From an uncultured archaeon (GTDB lineage: Archaea; Micrarchaeota; Micrarchaeia; CABMEP01): DNA of 39,299 bases. The stretch covers positions 1 to 39,299 of the forward strand of contig CABMEP010000035.1 in NCBI GenBank assembly GCA_902385155.1, given 5' to 3'. The notes under the pieces were generated by a model. It searched no databases. It saw only the letters and a list, made by a program, of their open reading frames with translations, and was not told where the DNA came from. Within the stretch, counting starts at the first letter, position 1. The number at the start of each line of letters is the position of its first letter. The position numbers were made by a program, and so were the translations under genes. Shown one piece after another: positions 6,989 to 16,381 of the stretch.

Positions 6989-8275
6989 ATGGCCCCGATT
7001 GAAGTGAACTCCGATCTGCACCTGCACGGCCAATTCTCCGGAGCCGTCTCCGCTGACATGGTCCCGTCGAGGATAGGGGAGCAGGCGATCCTCAAGGGAC
7101 TGCATCTTGTCGGGACGGCGGACATACTGAATGACCGCTGGCTCCGGATGGTAAAAGACCAGCTGTCGCAAGAGGCGGGCAACGAAGGGGTGTTCATCCA
7201 CAAGAACGGGACGAGATTCATACTGCAGACTGAGATAGAGGACGCGATGAGGGTGCACCATATACTGCTATTCCCTTCCTTGAGCAAGGTGCAGGAAGTC
7301 AGGGAGCGTTTCTCGAGCAAGTGCAAGGATCTCGACACGGAAGGCAGGCCGAAGATACACCTGAACTCTGCAGAGATCGCGGACATCGCATTGGCCGCGG
7401 ACTGCCTTGTCGGCCCGTCCCATGCGTTCACGCCATGGACCGCGATGTACAAGGAGTACAATTCCTTGGAGAAATGCTACGGATCGAACGCAAGCAGGAT
7501 CGCATTCATAGAACTCGGACTGTCCGCGGACACCGACATGGCCGACAGGGTCTCGGAGCTGGGCCGCGTGACATTCCTCAGCAACAGCGACGCGCACAGT
7601 CCCTGGCCGAACAAGATGGGGCGGGAATTCACCACGCTCTCCATGGAAGGGATATCGTTTTCGGAAATGTCGAAAGCGATCAAGCGCGAAGGCGGACGAA
7701 GGCCTATCCTCAATGTCAAGCTCAGTCCGAAGGAAGGGAAGTACCACCGCACCCGCTGCATGGGGTGCCTGACGTTCTTCACCCATGGCGATGCGATGAG
7801 GCTGAGGTGGAGATGCCCGGCCTGCGGCAAGCCGATAAAGAAAGGCGTGCTCGAGCGGATCGACGAGCTCGCCAGCAGCAAGGAGCCAGTCCATCCCGAC
7901 CACAGGCCGCCTTGCGTCCACATCATCCCGCTGTCGGAGATCATCGGGCTTTCCCTCGGGGTGAAGAACGTCTATTCCGCGAAAGTGCAGGAGATGTGGC
8001 GGCTATTCATCAACAAGTTCAGGAACGAGATCTCGGTTCTCACCACGGCGCCGATCTCCGAGCTCGAGTCGGTGGACAAGAGGACAGCGGAGATGATCCG
8101 GCTCTTCCGCGAAGACAAATTCAGTTACATCCCCGGTGGCGCGGGGGAGTACGGGGTGCCGGTCCCGCCCGGAAAGGACGCCAAGATGAAAGTGTGGGAC
8201 GGCGCCAAAGTGGTCACTAAAGACATCAACGCCACGGTGGATTCGAAACAGCGGTCGCTATCCGAATTCCTATGA
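6989..8275 (+). CDS. Endonuclease Q (EndoQ), PHP-family DNA repair nuclease
   Basis: DLHLHGQFSGAVS, GTADILNDRW, HHILLFPS, SNSDAHSPWPNKMGREFT, Zn finger CMGC..CPAC, C-terminal HhH-like ELESVDKRTAEMI. Confidence 0.8.
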   Translation: MAPIEVNSDLHLHGQFSGAVSADMVPSRIGEQAILKGLHLVGTADILNDRWLRMVKDQLSQEAGNEGVFIHKNGTRFILQTEIEDAMRVHHILLFPSLSKVQEVRERFSSKCKDLDTEGRPKIHLNSAEIADIALAADCLVGPSHAFTPWTAMYKEYNSLEKCYGSNASRIAFIELGLSADTDMADRVSELGRVTFLSNSDAHSPWPNKMGREFTTLSMEGISFSEMSKAIKREGGRRPILNVKLSPKEGKYHRTRCMGCLTFFTHGDAMRLRWRCPACGKPIKKGVLERIDELASSKEPVHPDHRPPCVHIIPLSEIIGLSLGVKNVYSAKVQEMWRLFINKFRNEISVLTTAPISELESVDKRTAEMIRLFREDKFSYIPGGAGEYGVPVPPGKDAKMKVWDGAKVVTKDINATVDSKQRSLSEFL

Positions 8276-8299
8276 AAAAGGAAAATTAGTTGAAAAAAA

Positions 8300-8554
8300 T
8301 CAACCGAAGTTCTTCTTGTCAACGATAACGTAGTCGGACGCGGCGAGGATCGCTGTGTATGGAACATACACGAAGCCTTCCTCCTTCCTCATCTTCCTGA
8401 CGGACAGATTGTCGGGGTTAGGTTCAACCACAAGCGTCTCCAGCCTGCCATTCTTTTCGTTGATCACTATGTCAACGAGTCTTCCAACTTCCTCTCCGTC
8501 GTTCGTTATCAGTTTTCTGCCTGCCAATTGTCGCGCTAACAGGAGTTTAACCAT
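8300..8554 (-). CDS. PRC-barrel domain protein
   Basis: 84 aa; LAGRKLITNDGEEVGRLVDIVINEKNGRLETLVVEP pattern. Confidence 0.8.
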   Translation of the reverse strand: MVKLLLARQLAGRKLITNDGEEVGRLVDIVINEKNGRLETLVVEPNPDNLSVRKMRKEEGFVYVPYTAILAASDYVIVDKKNFG

Positions 8555-8670
8555 ACATCCACCTTCTGTATCGGTTTTAGAATGTAACTTTAAAAAGGTA
8601 TCTTAAAACCGAGGGGCGACGGGAGAACGTCGCAGAGTCGTATTTTAAAGCCGCCGCACATAATATCCGC

Positions 8671-8772
8671 GTGGGGATGGCAGAGCCTGGTCAAATGCGC
8701 GGGACTTAAGACCTGCACGGGAGGACATCCCGTGCCCTAGCGGCTTCGTGGGTTCAAATCCCACTCCCCACA
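8671..8772 (+). tRNA. tRNA-Leu(UAA) with 16-nt intron at 37/38 (8711..8726)
   Basis: GTGGGGA/TCCCCAC acceptor; CGGGA CTTAAG^ACCTGCACGGGAGGAC^A TCCCG; long variable arm; mature 86 nt. Confidence 0.85.
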
Positions 8773-8879
8773 TTCCCTTGTTTTTGCGTACAACCAATCC
8801 GACGTTAGATCCAGCAGTATCGATGTCTATCTTTCGGCGTCGGGCATATCTTTAAAAGGTAAGAAACCCTTGAAACAGC

Positions 8880-11800
8880 ATGCCTCGTTCTAGGGGAGTC
8901 AGAGGCCGCATATTTTCGGTTCCTGCGGCGTTCATTGTCATCTTTCTTATATCATTTGCACCATCAGCATGGGCGGACTGCAGGCCGAGCTACAGCGATT
9001 CGATCGCATCCGCGCAGGACATTCCTGGCGGATTCCAATCAATCACATGCAGTGTCGTTCTGCCGGCGAAATATGTGATCAGCGGCTGCCTGGGGCTTGT
9101 CGGCGACACCTGCCTTGAAAGCGTGGTCCCAGACGTCACATCCCTGAATGCGACACTCACAGCAGAGGAGGCGGCGAACTTCTCTAAGGCGGTCAATGAC
9201 CTGAACCGTTCCGCGGATTATATCATACGTGCTCAGAATAAGAGGAATGAGATAATCTACGATGGGATCGTAGCGATACATGGCCGCAGTTGCACGGCGA
9301 CAACCTCTTTCATACTGGGCTTTGAGCAAATAATTGGGAACCCACTCGACAGTTTCATCGGAAGAGATGACAGCACAAGCAATCTCTCTTTGTCTTTGTT
9401 CACGCAGCCCCAGGGATTGGATCAGGCGATAATGGATTGCGTCCTCTCGGGGGTGGCTGCAGACGGGACCGCCGGGGAGATCATCGCCAACGAGCGCAGC
9501 GCGCTCGAGGCGGCGAGCATGGGCCTGAACTCCGCGATGGACGTCCTGCAGAATGAGGCAGATGCGCTCTATTGCGAGGGCGGCGGGTACGGGGATCACA
9601 GCCTCGCCGCAGCAGTCATGTACGACAAGGTCAGGAACTTCATAAACATGTCGAACACCCAGACGACAGACGGTTCCGCGGATTTCGGCATGCGATGGGC
9701 GTCACTCTGCGGCAACATACAATTCCTTAAGAGCGGGTACGGCTCCTCTGGCGTGACTGACTGCAGGACCGCCAGGATACTTAACTCTGCTATCAGCGCG
9801 AACAGCATATTCCCCCTGCTTGTCGACATGTACCGCGAGGTCAGGGACGCAAGAATCCAGTTGAAGGCGGATCTGGCGTCTGCCAACCGCTCCGCGTTAG
9901 AGCAGTTCCAGTACGCGATGCAGGCCAGGAAACGGATGCAGGAGAACCAGTACAATCTGATCAACGCAGACGTGGTCAGCTATTTCACCAACGTGTCGAA
10001 TGATCCGTCCGCAGTCATTCCTTCAGAATCATTCCGTTCCATGGATAATAGTCTCAACAGCACGGGGACATCTCCCGGCGCGAACACCCTCCTCGCAGAG
10101 GCGAACAAGACGCTGCTGCTGAAAGAGCAGTTCTATTACGCCATCGCGATCGAGAAGCTGAATAGAGCGGAACGGCTGTCGACAGAGTCGATTGGAGTGG
10201 CCAACCGTACGGAATCATTCGTATCCTCTCTCCTCGAAAACGCAGAGCGGATAACCGCGGCGAAGAGGGCATCCGCGGAATCCGCGATCGCGAGCTTCAC
10301 CGCGAGAGGCGGCGTCGAGTCCATCCAGCAGCAGCTCGCGGTAAGGAGATTCAACGATACAGAGAAGGAATACCTGAAGGATGAAGGCAGGGCGGGCGTC
10401 CGCCTCAGGACCCTGATGAACGCGTCGATGCGCTATGACGAGGCCGCGGACCTGGTGTCCGCGAAAGGCATAATGATCGCTTCGAGCATCGGCAGCCTGG
10501 GCCAATCCATACAGCTCCTGAATTCCGTGATCAGCCTGGCGAAATCGGACGGAGTCAACGTCTACGACGCCGAGCAGCTCGTGAAGGACAAGTCGTTGCT
10601 GGTCCAGTACGCGAATACCACCGCAGTGGAGGCGGATTCCGCGAAGGCGGAGATAGACGCGATGGCCGCCACGCTCTATGTCCGGGCCCCCCAGCAGTAT
10701 TCGGACCTGTCCGCCAAGAGGAGAGTGGCGCTCCAGACGCTCGACGCGCTCGGCGAGGCCCCCGGCGCTCCGGACATGACTCAGATACGGTCCAACGTGA
10801 GCTATCTGGAGGGGTTCGTCTATTCGAACGGGTCATTCATTCCGGATAATATGCTCGGGCACTACAAGGCCGCGCGGGCGACATATGACAACATCATCAC
10901 GGAGCTGTCGAAGCGCGTATCCGAGGTGCTGAAGAGCTACCTGCCAAAGAAGGCGAAAGTCATAAAGACGTACCAGACCGTTCCCGTTGTCGATTCCGCC
11001 GGGGCCGTCACCACGTCGATAGACATCGTGAACGATCTTCCCGTCAATTCGAGCTCTCCTGTCACGGTGAGCATACAGAACGTCCCGGTCAACGTGAACA
11101 GCAACTTCACGTTCGGGCAGGACGGAGTCAGGGCCGCCGCATCAGGCACAGGCGTCGACATCTACCTCTCGGGAGTCAACGAGATGTCCACGTATTCGAT
11201 ACAGGTAGTCACCCCGTACAGGGTGGCGGAGCTCCAGAAGAAGTCGGTGAGCAGGGTGTCCTTGACGCAGTACGAGCTCATCGAGAAGACCGATTATACG
11301 ATAAGGGTGAAGGACGACCTCGATTCACTCACGCTGAACGACGCCACGAGCGCCGACGACTGCACCGCGTACGTCAACGGCAAGGAGCACTCTCTCCTGT
11401 TTGTCGGGGGCAACTTCAGCGCCCGGTTCTCTCCGGTCTATGCGGGCACGGTACAGGCGAGCGTCGTATGCACGACATTCAACCCGATGGAAGTGATAGA
11501 ATCCAATTCGACGGGCACGGACAACAATCTCGACTACCTTTTGAGCGTGAGGAGCACGAAGTCCAGCCTGGAGAACGTCGGCATGACGCTGACATTGAAG
11601 GCGAACCCGAACCTGATCATTCCGACCTCCATCCGGGTATCGGACGGGTCGGACGCGGCGCCGAAGGACTTCTCATATGCGCTCGTTGGCGGCAACTACG
11701 TGGCCAAATGGACGATACCCATCCTCTCGCAGTCGTTCCAGGTGTACAGGGTGTTCTACACCACCACGGACATCGACCAGTACTACAATGAGCTGAAATC

Positions 11801-13121
11801 GCTGGTCAGCTCCGCTTCCGCGGCGGAGAAAGTCGACGTCTCCGCGTACGTCCGCGACGCGGAGTACAGGGTCGGCGTGGGCCACTACGCCGACGCGACC
11901 GAATCGCTGCGCCGCGCCCAGAGGATCATAGACCAGGGCAGGAACGACAGGCTGCAGAGGGAGGCAGTGGCGAACCGCCTGTCCACGGTCTCGGACAAGC
12001 TGTCCGCGGTAAGGAACGCGTCGTCCGGGATACTGTCCCTCGCTTCCTCGTTGAGCATGCCGGACACCATATTCGAGCTGAACAAGCAGCTGGCGGAATT
12101 CGACTCCAAGAAGACGCAGGCGGACCTCTACCTTTCCATGAATGACACAGGCGCCGCGCTGTCCGCGGTCAAGGAGCTGGAGAAGATGTCGGAGTCCACG
12201 AGCCTGGACAAGACATTCTACTCGAAGCAGGAATCGCTGTTCAAGTCATTGAGCAAGCAGAAGTCGACATCGTTCGCGCTGGGCGCGTTCGGCGACACGA
12301 CAGACCTCATCAACACGATCGAGGCAGCGGAGAACACGCTGAAATCTGTGAGCGTGGACATCGCCTCCGGCGCGTATTCCTCCGCGATCGCCACGATGTC
12401 GAACGTCTCCAGCGGGGTGTCCTCCATGGACAAGACGCTGTCGAACAGGACGGGATCCATGGCATCCGAGGCGTCAGCGATCCTTGCGGAAGCGAAGTCG
12501 GCGGTCGGCGGATGGAAACTGCTGAAGGACGGGGTGGCGAACGCGCTGAAGGTCAATTCGGACAATCCAGGGACGAGGGTGGACACCACGTCATTGGCGT
12601 CCTCCGTCAGCGATACGGACAAGAAGGCGACCGAGCTGTCGGCGCTCTACGACAAGCTGAAACAGTACGGCGCCAACGACATACTCCTCAACATCGCCGA
12701 GTTCAGGCAGCTGAAATCGAAATCATCGGACGTCTCCGACGGCGCGGCCTATCTCGAGGGCATAAAGGACGACTATAAGGCGGTCGCTCAGGAATCGCTT
12801 AACGATACTCGCACGTTCATCGAGCAGCGCCTGGCGAACGCGAGCTCCAATGACGAGAAGCAGGTCCTCACGTCGATGCAGCCCCTCCTGATCGCGGCGA
12901 AGGACTCATACGATTCCGGCCTTTACCTCAATTCCATGATCCTCACAGATCACATAAGGAACAGGATAGCGGGCTTTGTTGCGACACCGCAACCGATCGT
13001 CGACCCATTGGTGATATACGTCGTGATAGTCGTCGTGGCATCCGTCGCCGTAGTGGTGCTGTTGTTCAGAAAAGAAGAGCCAAAGAGCCCAAGGCTGATT
13101 GAGAGGTTCAAGCTGGATTGA
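8880..13121 (+). CDS. Giant secreted/surface protein (1413 aa), signal peptide plus C-terminal TM anchor
   Basis: N-terminal hydrophobic signal ending APSAWA; many N-x-S/T sequons; long helical segments; C-terminal VIYVVIVVVASVAVVVLLFRKEEPKSP anchor. Confidence 0.8.
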   Translation: MPRSRGVRGRIFSVPAAFIVIFLISFAPSAWADCRPSYSDSIASAQDIPGGFQSITCSVVLPAKYVISGCLGLVGDTCLESVVPDVTSLNATLTAEEAANFSKAVNDLNRSADYIIRAQNKRNEIIYDGIVAIHGRSCTATTSFILGFEQIIGNPLDSFIGRDDSTSNLSLSLFTQPQGLDQAIMDCVLSGVAADGTAGEIIANERSALEAASMGLNSAMDVLQNEADALYCEGGGYGDHSLAAAVMYDKVRNFINMSNTQTTDGSADFGMRWASLCGNIQFLKSGYGSSGVTDCRTARILNSAISANSIFPLLVDMYREVRDARIQLKADLASANRSALEQFQYAMQARKRMQENQYNLINADVVSYFTNVSNDPSAVIPSESFRSMDNSLNSTGTSPGANTLLAEANKTLLLKEQFYYAIAIEKLNRAERLSTESIGVANRTESFVSSLLENAERITAAKRASAESAIASFTARGGVESIQQQLAVRRFNDTEKEYLKDEGRAGVRLRTLMNASMRYDEAADLVSAKGIMIASSIGSLGQSIQLLNSVISLAKSDGVNVYDAEQLVKDKSLLVQYANTTAVEADSAKAEIDAMAATLYVRAPQQYSDLSAKRRVALQTLDALGEAPGAPDMTQIRSNVSYLEGFVYSNGSFIPDNMLGHYKAARATYDNIITELSKRVSEVLKSYLPKKAKVIKTYQTVPVVDSAGAVTTSIDIVNDLPVNSSSPVTVSIQNVPVNVNSNFTFGQDGVRAAASGTGVDIYLSGVNEMSTYSIQVVTPYRVAELQKKSVSRVSLTQYELIEKTDYTIRVKDDLDSLTLNDATSADDCTAYVNGKEHSLLFVGGNFSARFSPVYAGTVQASVVCTTFNPMEVIESNSTGTDNNLDYLLSVRSTKSSLENVGMTLTLKANPNLIIPTSIRVSDGSDAAPKDFSYALVGGNYVAKWTIPILSQSFQVYRVFYTTTDIDQYYNELKSLVSSASAAEKVDVSAYVRDAEYRVGVGHYADATESLRRAQRIIDQGRNDRLQREAVANRLSTVSDKLSAVRNASSGILSLASSLSMPDTIFELNKQLAEFDSKKTQADLYLSMNDTGAALSAVKELEKMSESTSLDKTFYSKQESLFKSLSKQKSTSFALGAFGDTTDLINTIEAAENTLKSVSVDIASGAYSSAIATMSNVSSGVSSMDKTLSNRTGSMASEASAILAEAKSAVGGWKLLKDGVANALKVNSDNPGTRVDTTSLASSVSDTDKKATELSALYDKLKQYGANDILLNIAEFRQLKSKSSDVSDGAAYLEGIKDDYKAVAQESLNDTRTFIEQRLANASSNDEKQVLTSMQPLLIAAKDSYDSGLYLNSMILTDHIRNRIAGFVATPQPIVDPLVIYVVIVVVASVAVVVLLFRKEEPKSPRLIERFKLD

Positions 13122-13139
13122 TCGGGTCGGAGGGAAGGA

Positions 13140-13253
13140 TCACTCTTCTATGTCGCCTTCGTCTTCCTCTTCGTCCTCCCATTCCTCGCCCTCTTCCTCT
13201 TCGAGGTCGTCTTCCTCATCCTCATCTATTACGTTCTCGTCGCCTGCTGGCAT
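13140..13253 (-). CDS. 37-aa extremely acidic microprotein
   Basis: MPAGDENVIDEDEEDDLEEEEGEEWEDEEEDEGDIEE*; preceded by AGGTGA ribosome-binding site and TTTAAAAATATTTA TATA-like box; not in supplied ORF track. Confidence 0.6.
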   Translation of the reverse strand: MPAGDENVIDEDEEDDLEEEEGEEWEDEEEDEGDIEE

Positions 13254-13335
13254 AGGATTTTCACCTTGCCCAATAAGCACAGTAAATATTTTTAAACCCT
13301 CATCAGGCGGCGTTTCCAGCCGCCAACGTCTGATT

Positions 13336-13848
13336 TCAGGGCACGATGCGGCTGAGCTTGATGTAGGTGACGTCGCCTTCGGTGTCCACGATCGCCCATA
13401 TCATCTTCTTCTTCACGGAGTGGGATATCCTGATCGCGCCCGCGATCTCGTAGACCGACGTCTTCATCTCTTCCGGCACCGGCTGGACGAGCAGTTCGGA
13501 ATGCCCCTCTCCGACGCGTATGCCCTTGTCGTACACGCGGAAGTAGGTGCCGTACTTGAGCCCCGTCCTGACCACGTATCCCTTGGAGCGGAGGTCGCGG
13601 TAGACCGCGTATTTCATGTCCAGTTCCTTCTCCGCCTTCTTGAACGCCAAGAACAACGAGTCGAATGCCATCCGTTTCTTGCCGTCTAGGACCGATATCC
13701 GCTTCTTCTCCACGAGGTAGAGCGCCTCGACCGGAGCGAGCAGCAGCCGCTCTCCGACCTCCTCTCCGAATCCCCTTTCCTTCAGCATCTTCGCCGCAGC
13801 CGGCTCGTTCTCCATCACTTTATTACCTGTGAATATCGCCATGTCCAC
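13336..13848 (-). CDS. endA: tRNA-splicing endonuclease EndA
   Basis: YAVYRDLRSKGYVVRTGLKYGTYFRVYDKG...GEGHSELLVQ...RISHSVKKKMIWAIVD: catalytic Tyr/His/Lys context of archaeal EndA. Confidence 0.93.
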   Translation of the reverse strand: MDMAIFTGNKVMENEPAAAKMLKERGFGEEVGERLLLAPVEALYLVEKKRISVLDGKKRMAFDSLFLAFKKAEKELDMKYAVYRDLRSKGYVVRTGLKYGTYFRVYDKGIRVGEGHSELLVQPVPEEMKTSVYEIAGAIRISHSVKKKMIWAIVDTEGDVTYIKLSRIVP

Positions 13849-13948
13849 CAGTGTCCGGCGGCCGATTTAAACCCTCGCTTTTCACGTCAGAGCGGACGTC
13901 GTAAAAAGGTTATTAAAGCCTATGAGAAAATAGGTGCAGGTGATCCTG

Positions 13949-14329
13949 ATGGCAGATGATTCTAACGAACCTATCAACGAGAACGGCGAGGCGGAGCTCT
14001 CGCCAGAGATGGACGAGAAATTGCCTTTCCCGACCGCGCGAGTTGTACGGCTGATGAAGGAAGGGATGACCAAGCCGCACCAGATCCGCGCTGAGGTCAA
14101 GGTGGCGGCGAACGAGTTCCTCGGCGAGATCATGAAGGACATCGCCCAGGAGATGGACAAGGAGGAGGTATTCACGCTCACGACGGAGCACTTCAACAAG
14201 GCGGTCAAGAAGTACAAGATGATCGCCTACCAGGCGAAGCGGATAGAGAAGATCAAGAAGCTTCTCGAGAAGCAGAAGACCGAGGTCGAGGAAGTGATCA
14301 TGGAGATCGACCTCACCCGCGAGCTCTGA
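13949..14329 (+). CDS. Histone-fold protein with N-terminal acidic and C-terminal helical extensions
   Basis: LPFPTARVVRLMKEGMTKPHQIRAEVKVAANEFLGEIMKDIAQEM..VFTLTTEHFNKAVKKY matches histone-fold pattern. Confidence 0.7.
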   Translation: MADDSNEPINENGEAELSPEMDEKLPFPTARVVRLMKEGMTKPHQIRAEVKVAANEFLGEIMKDIAQEMDKEEVFTLTTEHFNKAVKKYKMIAYQAKRIEKIKKLLEKQKTEVEEVIMEIDLTREL

Positions 14330-14344
14330 TCCAACGGTGCGCAG

Positions 14345-16363
14345 ATGGCTGATGAGCGGAAGAGAGAGTCTGGTCTGGAGATCCTCGGAGCGGTAGCATT
14401 TCTCCTGCTCTTACTGCTGCTCTGCGCCCTCAAGGTGATCTGCCCCACCGGCGAGTGCTCCAGCGGATTTACGAAGTGCCAGAACTGCCCCGGCGGCTGC
14501 TGCCTGCCAGACGGCACGTGTCCTTGTCCTACAGGCTCATCGCCCTGCAAGGACAAATGCCCTTCGACGACCAATTGCGCGAGCGGCTGCTGCGGTGACG
14601 ATTGCAACTGCGTCATCACCCCAGAGTGCCCCCCGGGCAGCCAATGGAGCAGCCAACGCGGATGCTGCGTGATACTCGAAGGAGTCAGGCGCGGCGAATG
14701 CCTCTCTGTCTGCGCTACGGACACGACAAGGCCCGGCGGCTGCCTCCCGAATATCGACGCATGCGACAAGGACGGCTGCTGCCCGCTGGGCTCGTTCGGT
14801 TGGGACTCCAACTCGTTATGCTGCATCGATCAGCAAGGGGTGTGCATGTCGCTGTGCGCCACCGATCCCACGAGGATCTATTGCCCCTCTCCCTCTGTCG
14901 GCTATTGCGGCGCGGATAACTGCTGCCCGATGAATGCGCATTGGGATTACATCCAGCAATGCTGCGCCGACATGTTCGGAAAATGCGTCTCCGGCGATTC
15001 GTCCGGATGCCCGACTGGATCGGTCTACGATTCGACGCTCGGCTGTTGCGTAATCCCGTCTGAGCCGGGCTCATGCACGACCAGTCCGAACAATTGCCCG
15101 GCCGGAACGCACCCGGACGTCACATCCGCATGCTGCGTGTACGACGGCACGAACATCTGTTTCGGATCCTGCGTCGCTCCGCTTTATTTCGATGCGGTCC
15201 TGAAATGCTGCGTCGACCCGTCGGTCCCGAACGCCTGCGCGTCGGATTCCGGCATCACCTGCCCGGACGGCACCACGTTCAACTCGTTGATCGGCTGCTG
15301 CGTCTACGACGGCACCGACATGTGCTATTACAGCTGCATCCCCCCGGCCTCGTTCGATCCCGTCAAGAAATGCTGCGTGCTGCCGGGGACAGACGTCTGC
15401 GTCGATGGCTGCCCCGCCGGCTCTTTCTATGATGACACGCTGAAATGCTGCGTCTATGCCGGGACATCGATATGCTTGGGCGGCTGCCCGCAAGGCACAG
15501 TCCTCGACTCGGCCCTGGGCTGCTGCGTGTATGCGGGTTCCGCCATATGCGTCGGAAGCTGCCCCGCCGGCACCACATACGATGCGACCCTGAAATGCTG
15601 CATCTATACGGGATCAAAGATATGTTACGGGGGCTGCACTCCGCCGGCGTTTTACAACCCCTCGCTGTTCTGCTGCGTTCTTTCTGGGACGCAGACCGAA
15701 TGCACATCGAACTGTCCGCCCGGAACCGCATACAATGATACAATTGGCTGCTGCGCCTACCCCGGGACGACCATCTGTTTCGGGACCTGTCCGGCCGGCA
15801 CTGAATACGACGGCAACCTGAAGTGCTGCGTCTACGAGGGCTCAGACATCTGCTCAGACAGCTGCCCCGCAGACACCATGTACGATGCGACCCTCAAGTG
15901 CTGCGTCTATGCTGGTTCCAACATCTGTTACGGGGGCTGCCCCTACCCCTCGGTGTACAGCCCGGCGCTGAAATGCTGCGTGCTGCAGGGCGATCCCACC
16001 ACATGCATCAACACCGGATCAGGCGGGGTATGCACATTGCCCAACGTCTATGACGAAACGCTGAAATGCTGCGTCCTTCCGTCGAATCCTGGCGTATGCG
16101 CGGGATCTCCGTCGGGTCTGGTGAGTTGCGATTATAGCGGGACCGCGGGCGCCTGCGCGTCAGGCCTGCTATGCAGCTCGCCCAGCAACTGCGTCGACCA
16201 GGGCAGGAAATGCAACGATCTCCGGCTTCCGATGGGCACATGCAAGGGAACCGGGATATCGTGCAGCGCTTCCTCGCAATGCTGCTGCGGCCTGAATTGC
16301 CAGATGTTCGCAGGAAACGGCGTGTGCTGCCCGGGCGGAATCTGGACCTGCTTTACTGGATGA
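14345..16363 (+). CDS. Membrane-anchored cysteine-rich repeat surface protein
   Basis: Single N-terminal TM (ILGAVAFLLLLLLLCALKVI) then many CC[VI]YxGxxICxGxCPxGxxYDxxLK units. Confidence 0.85.
   Translation: MADERKRESGLEILGAVAFLLLLLLLCALKVICPTGECSSGFTKCQNCPGGCCLPDGTCPCPTGSSPCKDKCPSTTNCASGCCGDDCNCVITPECPPGSQWSSQRGCCVILEGVRRGECLSVCATDTTRPGGCLPNIDACDKDGCCPLGSFGWDSNSLCCIDQQGVCMSLCATDPTRIYCPSPSVGYCGADNCCPMNAHWDYIQQCCADMFGKCVSGDSSGCPTGSVYDSTLGCCVIPSEPGSCTTSPNNCPAGTHPDVTSACCVYDGTNICFGSCVAPLYFDAVLKCCVDPSVPNACASDSGITCPDGTTFNSLIGCCVYDGTDMCYYSCIPPASFDPVKKCCVLPGTDVCVDGCPAGSFYDDTLKCCVYAGTSICLGGCPQGTVLDSALGCCVYAGSAICVGSCPAGTTYDATLKCCIYTGSKICYGGCTPPAFYNPSLFCCVLSGTQTECTSNCPPGTAYNDTIGCCAYPGTTICFGTCPAGTEYDGNLKCCVYEGSDICSDSCPADTMYDATLKCCVYAGSNICYGGCPYPSVYSPALKCCVLQGDPTTCINTGSGGVCTLPNVYDETLKCCVLPSNPGVCAGSPSGLVSCDYSGTAGACASGLLCSSPSNCVDQGRKCNDLRLPMGTCKGTGISCSASSQCCCGLNCQMFAGNGVCCPGGIWTCFTG
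15049..16110 (+). repeat. Tandem ~25-aa (75-bp) CC-repeat array inside the Cys-rich ORF
   Basis: About 14 successive units such as CCVYAGSAICVGSCPAGTTYDATLK / CCVYEGSDICSDSCPADTMYDATLK. Confidence 0.85.
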
Positions 16364-16381
16364 GTGCCGGATCGAACGGTG

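Noticed and set aside
8590-8640. CGACG-GGAGAA-CGTCG hairpin as a small RNA
   Set aside because: Only a 5-bp stem, no C/D or H/ACA boxes; could be a terminator or chance
13099-13689. 196-aa + ORF starting with Ser-rich stretch
   Set aside because: Ser run is the reverse complement of the acidic microprotein, and the rest is antisense to endA
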